A stretch of 64,000 bases of DNA from Zingiber officinale (taxonomy: Eukaryota; Streptophyta; Magnoliopsida; Zingiberales; Zingiberaceae): assembly GCF_018446385.1 (NCBI RefSeq), contig NC_055987.1:12113705-12177704 (forward strand), written 5' to 3'. The position numbers were made by a program, and so were the translations under genes. Numbering within the stretch: position 1 is the first letter of the stretch; each line of letters opens with the position of its first letter. This document shows positions 12,567 through 23,477 of the stretch, piece after piece. A model generated the notes under the pieces. It was not told the origin of the DNA. It searched no databases and was given only the letters and a program-made list of their open reading frames with translations.

Positions 12567-15364
12567 GAGTGACTGTGAAGACGCGTTCTCGGGAAGAGAC
12601 CTTCGGCGCCGATCCAACTTAGAACCATTTCAGAACTCTAAGTTGAGATCTTGACTAGATTCCGGTCTCGATGGGACGTAATCCAATTAATACTCTGTTT
12701 AATTATTATAATTGTACTAACACTTTGTTTTGCAGGGTAATTTGCATTATGCTTCGGACTAACGTTTTCTTGCAGGGAGTTGAAGCTACTGGAAAATGGG
12801 GTACGGGTGCCTGGAGTGCAAATTTTATCTCCTCACTGCATCGCCACGTGGAGCTCTATGGTTGGCTGGGATACGCACACTCTAGGCGCCCGAAAGGGAC
12901 CCGGGAGCCCGGAGCCTCCTATATAAGGAGGGTGCACCCTGGATCAAAGTACAACTCACTACCACGCCATCCAACACTTGCTCTGTCGTGCTGTGCTCCT
13001 GCGACGCCGCGAAGCTTCTCCGACAACGCACTGTTTCTTCTTTTTCCTTAATTGTTGTTGGTACTTCATTTTTTAGCATTCCTGTACTTTCATCTTGTAA
13101 TAACTTTTTTGGATTACTAGTGGATCACTCAACGAAAGCACTCGACGAGTGCGGGCCTTGGAGTAGGAGTCAACGAAGGCTCCGAACCAAGTAAAATAGT
13201 TCTTGTTAGCATTGTGATTTCATTTTTCCGCTGCGTTCTCATCTTTCGATCGATATTCACCCCCCCTCTATCGGCTTTCACGATCCAACAAGTGGTATCA
13301 GAGCGGGTACCGCTCTGATTTGGTGTAACCACCAATCAAAGAAAGGGGTCTTTTTTAAAAGAAAAATTAGATATCGTTTTTTGCTTAAAAAATATTCTTA
13401 CGCCTTTCGTTTTTTCCCTCCAAAAATATTTTGAAAATTTTATTTTTATTTTTTCACCCGTGGTTAGTATTAACAAAATATTGTGTTTAACAAAATTTGT
13501 AATAATATTTTTTTATTATTTTTTAAATATTTTATTAATATTTTTTTAAAAAAAATATTTTTTCGCATATTTATTTATCACTCACATTACTTACCTCAAG
13601 ACAAAGTCTTGGAAATTGTTTCTTGTCTATTGTTTGCAAATATACCAATGTCTATTCAAGAAGGACGGAGCATCCACGAACCACCACTATACGATCAAGA
13701 AGATTTCAACTACTGGAGGCGAGGAATGGAATGATTCTTAGGAAGCTTAAATTTCGATAATGTGCTGATATTAAGAAAATCTTCTCGAGACTCAGAATTG
13801 AACGAAAATGTAAGTAAATTTATTTGTAATATTTTACCTAACAATGTTTTATGCAGACTAGAAAAATACAAGAATGCACATGAGCTTTGGACCCAATTGA
13901 TCAAGCTACACGAGGAGTCATTCAAGCTAGAGGATCAAGTCAAAATCAAATTTGGACTCGAGTCAAATCCAATCGGAAAGCCTGCTGAATTAGGGATTGC
14001 GCTTAAGGTTAGTAATATTTACCAAAATACCCCTGCTAGTAGTAGTTTAAATAATCTGCATGATAATTTAGATAAGTATAAGATTATCCCAAGTTTGGTA
14101 CATGATAATCCAAATTTACATGATTCAAATTCAAAACCACAAATTAATCTAGGTTCTGATCAAGTCAATCAAGACTTTGATCAAATCAATATCAACCTTG
14201 ACTTAGTCAAACAGAACAGTGACCAAATCAATTCAAATAATTCAGAAAATCTAAAATTAAGTAAAAAATTCAAATATAATTAATTCAGACATTAAAATAA
14301 ATTCAAATTTAAAACTTAAAAATGAGAAAATAGATTTAGATAAAATTAATAAATACCTTAATAAAATATTTAATAATCTAGATAATATCAATATAAAAAA
14401 TTATATCCAAAGCCAACAAAATTTTAAAGATAATACTAATCTAATAAATTTAACTAATAATATGAACTTAAAAGATAAAGAAAATATAAGGATAAATTCA
14501 AACATTCTATTAAAATCAAAACCAAATTTAACAAATTCAAAATTAAATATTAAAGAAAATTCGAAATTAACAATTAATAACAAGTTAAAGGATAAATCTT
14601 TAAAGAAATATAATTCTAACAATCTAATTAATTCGAATTTAAAAACTAATAAAAGCTTAAACATTAGCAATAATTTATTAAAAGACAATTCAATTAACTT
14701 AATAAAATTAAAAGAAAATTTAAATATTAAATACACATTTTTAAAGGAGGACAATTTGACAAATTTAATTAATTCAAAATTAAAAATTTAAATTTAAATT
14801 ACAAATTAAACATTAAATCTTAACTAAAACTAATCTTAATTATATAAAAATCTTTAAAAAAAACAATAATTTAGGGGAGGCTCCAAACTACTTGGCACCT
14901 TCAAAAATAATCTACCCGACAGGGTAATCAAAAGTAACCTACCAGGCAGGGTAATTAGGATTAGCTTAAAAAGGGACAAAAGCTTAACTTGACCTACGGT
15001 ACTAGTGAAGTTTTGGATGATAGTACGTTAGGGAAACTCTGTCTATACATGTCTAGGAAGATATGACTTTGACCTTGTGCATTTGGCTTAGTGGAACTAA
15101 CCGAAGCTACCCCTTACGGATCCTAACTAGTTAGACTAGAGTTTTATATTAAGTTCAGTGGATAAGACTATTTAGAAAACCTCAAAGGCATGATTACTCT
15201 AATGATATCCAAGTGACTCACCATAGCCCAGAAGTTTATCCAAAAAATGTCTATTTGTTGAGCCAAAAGCTAAACTTGAATCTAACACAAACTTAAACCA
15301 AACCCTAAAAATTGAACTTAACTTCATCTCACAAAGATTATAAGTTTTCCTGATTGAAAACATA

Positions 15365-16690
15365 GATCAGTGAGATAACTAAGGACTTCAAACCAAATCG
15401 AATCAAATCGAATTGAACCAAATCAAATAGAATCAAATCAAGCTAAACCGAATCGAGTCGATCCAAATCGAATCGAATCGAATCGAATCGAATCGAACCA
15501 AATCTAATTAAATTAAATCTAACTAAAATTAAATTAAATCTAATTAAAATTAAATTAAAGCTAAATAAAATTAAAATTAAATCTAATTAAATTATATCAA
15601 ATTAAAATTAAATTAAATCCAATTAAAATTAAAGCAAATCTAATTAAAATTAACTTAAATCTAAATAAAATTAAAGTAAATTTAATTAAAATTAACTTAA
15701 ATCTAATTAAAATTAAATTAAATCTAAGAAAAATTAAAGTAAATTTAATTAAAATTAGCTTAAATCTAATTAAAATTAAATTATATTTAATTAAAATTAA
15801 CTTAAATCTAATTAAATAAAATAACATTAAATCTAATTAATTTAAATTAAAAATTATTTTATCTTAAAAATTATTTTAAAAATTAATTTAAGATAAAAAT
15901 TATTTAAAAATTAACTTAAAATATATTTTTAAAAACAATTACTTAAAAATTAACGTAAAAATCTATTTTAAAAATTGTTGTAAAAATTAACTTAAAATCT
16001 ATTTTAAAAAAAAAATAAAAAATTAACTTAAAAAACTATTTTAAAAATTATTTTAACATAAAAACTATTTTGAAAATTATTTTAACTTACAATTATTTAA
16101 ACATAAAAATTATTTTATTTTAAAAAAAAATATTTTAACTTAAAAACTATCTTAAAAATCATTTTAACTTAAAAAATTTTAAAAATTATTTTAACTTAAA
16201 AATCTTTTAAAAATTATTTTAACTTAAAAATCTTTTAAAAATTATTTTTAAAATTGTTTCAAAAATTCTTTTTAAAAATCCTTAAAATCTATTTTAAAAA
16301 ATCTTTAAAAATTATTTTAAAATTATTTTAAAAATTATTCAAAAAATTAATTTAAAAATCCATTAAAAAATATTTTTAAAATATTTTAAAAAATTATTTT
16401 AAAAAATCTTTTAAATATTATTTTAAAAAATCTTTTAAAAATTATTTTAAAAATTCCTTTAAAAATTATTTAAAAAATCTTTTAAAATGTTTTTAAAAAT
16501 ATTTTTAAAAAACTATTTTAAAAATCTTATAAAATTTATTTTAAAAATCCTTTAAAATTATTTTTAAAAAATCCTTTAAAATACTTTTAAAACTTATTAT
16601 ATGTTTAAAAATTATTTTAAGAATACTTTTAAAAATTATCTTAAAATTATTTTTTTTAAAAAAAAAATCATTTTAATCAAAATTCAATTA
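15365..16690. repeat. low-complexity block: AATCG pentamers, then TAAATTAAAATT-type repeats
   Basis: From about 15365 to 15500 the phrase AATCGAATC(A/G) repeats with small changes. From about 15500 to 15840 the unit is near AAATCTAATTAAAATT, and from 15840 to 16690 near TTTTAAAAATTA. Long frames seen here are products of the repeat and not genes. Confidence 0.85.
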
Positions 16691-18032
16691 ACCTAAACTT
16701 TAAACTTAATCTAACAAAAATAATGATAATTAAAATTTAGTTAGTTAGTCTAACCTTATTTAAGAACTTAGTTGAATTGATCAGTATCTTAATTCATCTT
16801 AAACTTAAACTAAAACTTAAAATTAAAATTAACTTTAAAATTTAACTTAATACACCTAAATCTAATGTTAATTATTTTTAGTATTATTGATTAATGATTA
16901 GTCAAACTTAAATGAACAATTATAATAAGTATATAGAGATAATTATGTAAATAATAAATTTTATAAACATAAGTGTTAATAAATCTAAATCACATAAAAC
17001 ACTTAGGTAGAAAAATTTATCAAAATTTAACATACCCAAAGCTTAGTATTAAATTAAGGAGAATAATAAATTCAGGGGAGTAATAAAATAAGAGAGAGAG
17101 AGTAATAAATTCAGGGAAATGATCAATTTTTTTAAAAAATATTTACATAAAACTTCTCTTTAAAATCTCTTAGTTTTTTTAATTGTTCCTTATCAAACTT
17201 CTTTTTAAAATCTCTTTTGAAAGTCATGCCTCATTTTTAAAATATATATATATATATACTTTTAAAATCTTACTTTATTTTTTTTTGCAAATATTTTTAA
17301 TAGTTTTTTTAAAATACTGTCAGGTTGGGAGGATTAATTATTTTCATACTTAGTACCAAAATTATTTTCTCCGCCTTGAAAATTTTTTTGAAAAATATTT
17401 CATTATTCTATTTTTTAAATCTAACCTTATAAACTTATTTTTGCAAATCTAATTTGATAAATCTATTTTTTAAAATTAGTTTTTATAAAACTAAGTCTTT
17501 GAAAATTAGATTTTATAATCTAGTTGACTTTTAAAAACTTATATACAAACCTAGTTTTGAAAATACGATTTCACAAACTTAGATTTGAAAATTAGATTTG
17601 TAACTTGAATTTTATAAACTTGGCTTTATTAATCTTATGTTTGTAAAGTAGGTATATTTGAAAATTAGCCTCTATACAACTTATATTTGAAAATTGTTTT
17701 TAAATTTGTCTTCTGGTTGCAAGCTTATTTTGAAAGTTAAGTTGATTTTCAACCTAAGTTAGCTATTTTTCAAAACTTAATTATTTTCTACTTTAAACTC
17801 CCTCAAGCCAATAAAAATTATTTTAACTTAAAAAATTATCTATCCTATGTTCTTTTTTGATGAATGTCAAAGGGGGAGGGTTAGGAGGTTTAAGTTAGTT
17901 AGCAACGAAATTACCAAAAATAAAACAAGACTAACTTAACATCATTGCTTGCAAGTGCTTGTAAGTGTTTATTTATTGCATATTTTTTTCACTAACTTAA
18001 CTAGGTTGTCATTGCATCAAAAAAAGGAAGAT

Positions 18033-19089
18033 TGTTGGTGTGGTTATCACTAACGGTCTAACTCAGATTTTGATGAATGACAAAGTGGGTTAAGTTAGTT
18101 TCATTGTGATCTAACGCTTTGACCAAGTGTGCAGGAGAAGCCCAGACAAGTCGATGGGCTGACCGGATATCTCGCACGAAGTCCAGACGGGTCGAAGGGC
18201 TGACTGGACGTCTGGCACGAAGTCCAAACGGGTCGAAGGGCTGACCGGACGTCTGACACGAAGTTCAGACGGATCGAAGGGCTGACCGGACATCTGGCAA
18301 GTAAGTTAATGTAAGTCACTAGAGGGGACTGACTGTGAGGACGCGTTCCCAGAAGGGGAACTTCAGCGCCTATCCAACTTAGAACCATTTCAGAACTCTA
18401 AGTTGAGATCTTGACTAGATTCCGATCTCGATGGGATCGAATCTAATTAATACTCTGTTTAATTATTATAACTGTGCTAACACTTTATTTTACAAGGTAA
18501 TATAATTTGCATTATGCTTCGGACTAACTTTTTTTTACAGGGAGTTGAAGCTGCTGGAAAATGAAGTCCGGGCGCCCGGAAGGGATCTTGGCGCCCGGAG
18601 GTCCGAGCGCCCAGAGTGCAAATTTTATCTCCTCATCGCATCACCACGTGGAGCTCTATGGTTGGCTGGGCTACGTCACACTCCAGGCGCCCGGAAGGGA
18701 TCCGAGCGCCCGGAGTCTCCTATATAAGGAGGGTGTGCCCTAGAGAAAAGTGCAACTCACTACAATGCCATCCAACTCTTGCTCTACCGTGTTGTGCTCC
18801 TGCGACGCCGTGAAGTTTCTCTGACAACGCGTTGTTTCTTGTTTTCTTAATTGTTGTTGGTACTTTGTTTTTTTAGCATTCTTGTACTTTCATCTTGTAA
18901 TAATTTTTCCGAATTGCTAGTGAATTTCCCAGCGAAAGCACTCGACGAGTGCGGGCCTTGGAGTAGGAGTCGACGAAAGCTCCGAACCAAGTAAAACGGT
19001 TCTTGTTAGCGTTGTGATTTCATTTTTTCACTGCGTACTCATCTTTCGATCGATATTCACCCCCCTCTATCGACTTTCACGATCCAACA
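18033..19089 (+). repeat. 3' LTR of the SIRE-like element
   Basis: 1057 bp, with terminal inverted bases TGTTGG/CCAACA. It contains a TATATAAGGAGGG-type promoter stretch near 18720. Near 18150-18300 three related copies of a GACCGGA-CGAAG-TCCAGACGG phrase (about 56 bp apart) form a small tandem repeat. Confidence 0.85.
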
Positions 19090-20130
19090 GGTAGCGATCA
19101 AAGTTCGCGTGAGTTAGAAAGTTGAACAGTTGGCCTATAGGACCCACATTCCTCATTAGCTCTGTAGATAGGACAAGTTCCACATGAATCCCACTCCTAG
19201 TTCGAACTAGACTTACAAGGGATCAACTCCATCATCCCCGATTAGCCCGACTGATTGAACAAGTTCCATGTGGACCTCACTCATGGCTCAGACCGGACTT
19301 ACTAGGGACCCAACTCCCTTATCCCCGATTAGCCCGCTGATCGGATAGGTTCCATGTGAACCTCATTCTCGGTTTAAACAAGACTTACTAGGGACCCAAC
19401 TCCCTCATTCCTTATCGACCCTGTCGATCGGATAGGTCCTTCATGGACTCTACTACTAACGTGAATCAGATTCACTAGGGACTCAACTCCCTCGCTCTCG
19501 ATCTACCTTTCTGGTCGGGCAGATTTCCCGTGGGCCTCATTCTCGGCTTTGACATGATTTTCTCGCTTCTCTGTCCCACTCCCTTGGTCGTTCAGGCTGA
19601 TCAGAGGGGCCTTCAAAGAGTCAATGATGGCTTGCTAAGCTACCACAACCCTGGTTCCTTTGAGATATTGCTACTACCCAATTAGGTCATATACATAATT
19701 GGGCTTTGTCAGAAGCCCACCTAGCTAGCACCCCAAGAGGTCTTGAGATCCAAAATCCCAGTTATGGTCATTACTACAACACACGACTTTGTTAGAGGAT
19801 CAAATCTATATACACGGATACTTACGCCACTACATGCTAATGTGATTATGAATGTAGTATAAGCATAATGATGTGACAGATTGATTCATTACAAGATAAT
19901 ATATCATCAATGTGAAAATTGTGAGAGACATTATAAAAGGGGGTCTTTCTCCGCTAGCACAGGTACGTGTACATGCATATTTACGCATCTTCTTTTTCTA
20001 CTTACCTTCTACTTACTGCTATTTGCTTTGCGCCACCACCCATTTTTGATTTGATCATCAAAGTAGTTGCGCCAGGGCTCCGTTGGCTTGATTATTGACG
20101 ATTTCCCTCTTTTCTCAAGGGTTATCAGAG

Positions 20131-20134
<4 letters not shown>
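19090..20134 (+). mobile_element. truncated LTR with primer-binding site, unknown family
   Basis: TATAAAAGGGGG at about 19933 looks like an LTR promoter. The block closes just before GTTATCAGAGC (about 20119), close to the initiator-tRNA-Met primer site. Upstream lies a degenerate tandem repeat (19140-19560). Immediately after the primer site the sequence becomes a TA microsatellite (about 20131-20170). No coding part is seen. Broken. Confidence 0.5.
19140..19560. repeat. degenerate tandem repeat, unit about 95-100 bp, four to five copies
   Basis: The recurring phrase is ACTAGGGACCCAACTCCCTC, followed by a short stretch with GATTAGCCCG or a variant, then GGATAGGTTCCATGTG. Copies are spaced about 95-105 bases apart and are strongly diverged. 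Confidence 0.65.
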
Positions 20135-20176
<42 letters not shown>

Positions 20177-20683
20177 GACAATTTAGTTAGGTATAATAAT
20201 TCGATGATAGCGTGGTCTAATCCCCTTTGCTTAGATATGAATGGAGTGAAGAAGCCCAAATAACGGTGTATCTTTTTAGTTTATTAAGTATCTAACGGGG
20301 TGTATTCAATCAAGAGATTGAATGACTTTCATTGACTTTTTTTTAATGATAGACTTTTGTAGAGTTGATAGATTTTTATTGACTTTTATAGTCTCGTATA
20401 GTTGTGAAAAGAATTTCATGGAGTTCTATAGACTTTTTTGCAAGACTTTTACAGATATTTGTAAATTTCACGGAAACTTATGGATTTAAGGAGGTGTATT
20501 CAATCTTGGAACAGCGTAAGCGGTCATAGTCTCGCACGATATTTATTTTCAAACAAAACCTAAAATACCTAATTAAATTTATTTTTTTAATAAAATAATA
20601 AATAGCATACTTGTCTTATTATTATTATTATTTTTTAACTTTTTATACTTTTATCTTGTTTTGGCTAAAAACAAAGAGAAGAT
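20135..20683. other. AT-rich stretch with MITE-like remnants
   Basis: After the TA run, GGTGTATTCAATC occurs at about 20299 and again at about 20493 in the same orientation, with repeated GACTTTT(A/T)(T/A)AGA phrases between. GGGTGTATTCAAT is a terminal sequence I associate with common plant MITEs; here the copies are incomplete. No gene. Confidence 0.45.
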
Positions 20684-21124
20684 TAGGGGTGTCAAAAATG
20701 AACCCGACCTGATGACCCAGCCTGAGTCGACCCGAAAAAAAGCAGGTTCGGATTGGACATTTTCGGGTTCGGGTCGAGTTCAAGTTGGAGGGTTTTCGGG
20801 TTGAAAATTTCCGGGTTGGGTCGGGTCGAGTTCGGATTAATCCAAATATAGGGTTTATTCAATTTTTTAGGGTTAAATCAAATTTTATTTTGAAAATTAA
20901 GATATTTTTATATATATTAATATCAATGTTAGTATGATAATGATGGAGTACTGAAATAAAAGTGAAAAATTATAGTAAAAATAGCTAAAAAAAAGTCGTT
21001 TTGAATTGAGTTTTTGGGTTATCCGGGTCGAGTTCAGGTTTAGGAGTTTCGGATTGAATTCGGGTTCGGGTTGGGTTAAAAAAAAAATTCAATCCGACCC
21101 AACCCACCCAAATTGATACCCTTA
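20684..21124. mobile_element. hAT-type MITE, 441 bp
   Basis: The terminal inverted repeats are TAGGGGTGTCAA at the left and TTGATACCCTTA at the right (10 of 12 pair). The 8-base target duplication GAGAAGAT lies at 20676-20683 and 21125-21132, the hAT signature. The subterminal DNA is rich in GGGTTCGGGT and its complement CCGACCCAACCC. No coding capacity, so it would need a transposase from elsewhere. A relative lies at 57935-58505. Confidence 0.85.
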
Positions 21125-22900
21125 GAGAAGATAACGTCTCACTTTAAAAAAAAACTTTAATAATATAATTTTAAATCCAACAATATTATAATAATTTTAA
21201 ATATTTTTATTTATAATTTTGATCCAAATTAACCTAAAATGTTGGTCAATCTTTTAATTTGATCAAACTTTTAATAAAATGTTGAATTGATAAATTTGAT
21301 TAGTAATAAAATTAATAATAATATTATTAATTTGATTTGTAATAATATTATTAAAATAAATAAATATAAATATATAAAATTTATTTAGGAATTTTTAAAA
21401 TTTAATAAATTTTATAGAATATTTTTAGATCGAATTTCATTAGACTTTATTAAATTATCTATTAATTAAGTTGAGAATTAATTTGATTTATTAATACCTA
21501 TTTTATATTAAAACCCACTGTCTCAAATTTCTCTTCCATATACGTACAGTGTTGTCGTCCAAATCCGCCTCAAATAATTTTTCTATTTATTTTCCTCTTT
21601 CCCGGCGCACCACATGTTTCACCGGATGACACTCATTGTTTCTCATCACGAGCAACCGGAGAAAAAAATCTCCGCCTACAGTTCGCAACTGTGAGTCGCC
21701 GTCAGAGAAAAGACTGCAAGTGATTGCTGTTTCATTCCAGTTTTTCTGATTCATTCTTTTGCCGTTATAAGTTATAACGTCACAGAACGATATTTTAGAT
21801 GACTCTTAGCTTCGCATGAAATGCATGCTGAGAGATTGATGCATACCATCGAGAGGTTGAACCAGGACAAGACCTTTAAGATTAAAGACATAATCAAAAT
21901 TAAGGAGTAGAAAGAGAAAAGACTTATTTATAAAAAAATTAAAGCGATTTGAAGTCTATAGAAATCAAAAGGATTAGGAGAAGAATTTTTATTTTATTTT
22001 TAAAATTGTACCAAGTATTTTGGAGAGCTCTTATTAATTAAAATTTATATCCAAGGATTTTTAAAAAACATTCATGAAAATCTATTGAATCTTTGGGTAC
22101 CAAGAGATTTTCATAGAATTTTAAAAAGTGAAGTTTGAATATGACATGATTTTTTAAAACTCTATAAAAATCTAATTTGGATATCACTAGATTTCTATAA
22201 ATTTTATAAATTAACAAATAAATTCTTTTAATGAATAATTAATCTAAAAATATTAAAAAGATGGATAGTCCTTCTAAATATTTTCCAGATGCTCAATGGT
22301 AAATTTTAATGGATCTGAGTTATCACTTTAAAGATTAATCGAGGGAGGGAAGAAGGTGCCAAAGAGAATAAATGTTTTGATGGCCCATCGATATTTTACG
22401 TTGTCATTTCGTGATTCGTCGAATGCACAAAGAAACGATTTGACGATGACGGTGAAATCCATTGCCAATCTTTCGGCGAGTAGAGTTCTGTCGGTCTTAA
22501 ATCCGAATCGTTGTCAGATCGTGTGGCTCGAGGAGAGCCGTGTCTGTGGAATTCGGGCTCGATTGGTATTAAACTAAATGTGATTATCCGCGCTGTTTGC
22601 GACGAATAATTGGAAGAATCTTAAAATCGCAACCCTTTTTTTCACTTGTTTTTTTCCTTGTGTCTAAACAATAACATCGATCGCCGAATAAAGAAGAAAA
22701 CAAATGTGTTTGAAGGTACGATTGTCCCTTTCACTCTTTTTTGAGTCATTGAGTGAGATTGCGAAAGAACAACGCTGGTTGTAATTCCGAGCCCAGCGAC
22801 GAGATGCTTCGCCCTCCCCCTCGAGATCAGGAGCAGCAGCGGTAGCACGATCAGCAGGAGTCGATCCTGATCCCACTCCCGATCCCGCGAGGAAGGGCCG
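21125..22900. other. AT-rich intergenic DNA leading into the DUF863 promoter
   Basis: No gene recognised. 21130-21520 is AT-rich. 21900-22250 carries repeated phrases near GATTTTTATAGA, resembling the MITE-like remnants upstream. From 22350 GC content rises (upstream region of the DUF863 gene), with GC-rich, CT-rich DNA at 22780-23000. Confidence 0.5.
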
Positions 22901-22959
22901 CTCGGGGCGGGGTCGGGGTGTGCAGACGACAAGGGACGACGGGCCAAGTCGCTGTCGCA

Positions 22960-23477
22960 CTGTTTCACCGAGGGGACAAAACCCTCCCCCCCTCTCTCTC
23001 TAGTCTCTAGGCTCTGGGATGGAAGTGGAACTGCAGCGAGAACAACGGTAGTAGCTGGGCCTGGGGGCGAGATCGCTGCCGGACCAGCTTGTCCATCCGC
23101 TCTCGCTCCTCCTGTATGTATTGTTTCTGTCCGTTGCAGTTGCTTTTGGCAGTGACATCAAGAATGAGCAGAAGCTGCCGAGGGAGTTGAGCGAGAAAGA
23201 AAAGGGTAAGGATGGCAATCGAAAAGGGGAAGAAAGGCACCACTAGCTTGATTTCCGATTCTTTTATTTCCTCCCAAATTTAAATTTCTAGTTCTGTAAT
23301 CCGATTCTTATGAGAATGTTCTTTGACTCCTTCGGTGGTCGGTGGCTTCGAGCTTTGTTTCAAGAATGGCATGTCAAAAGTATGTTGTTTGATTCGCGTG
23401 CGTGGTATTTTGTGTTTAGGTTACGTGAGAGGCGGTTCGTCAGGCGTCGAGGAGTAAGCATCGGTGACATTACGGCC
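22960..23477 (+). promoter_or_regulatory. probable leader (5' UTR) of the DUF863 gene
   Basis: A CT-rich tract (about 22980-23010) is followed by mixed GC-rich sequence with possible splice donors (GGGTAAGG near 23203) and acceptors (TTTAG near 23418, GTCAG near 23444), so the leader may be spliced. Exact transcription start and leader exons cannot be fixed from sequence alone. Confidence 0.4.

Larger units (their letters stand above)
12567..19089 (+). mobile_element. SIRE-like Ty1/copia retroelement, broken, with low-complexity interior
   Basis: The 3' LTR is 18033-19089 (opens TGTTGG, closes CCAACA). A 5' LTR fragment runs about 12567-13290 and ends the same way. The primer site TGGTATCAGAGC follows at 13293-13304. 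A gag-like region lies at about 13.65-14.25 kb, with the copia gag opening PPLYDQEDFNYW. A purine tract AAAAAAGGAAGA precedes the 3' LTR. The two LTRs differ by roughly 10% where they align, so the insertion is several million years old. Most of the interior (14.3-17.8 kb) is AT-rich and includes extreme simple repeats; no pol domain is recognised. Broken; a non-autonomous relic. Confidence 0.8.

Noticed and set aside
14401-15827. Leucine/phenylalanine/isoleucine-rich and asparagine/lysine-rich frames
   Set aside because: Products of AT-rich simple repeats in a retroelement interior, with no conserved domain.
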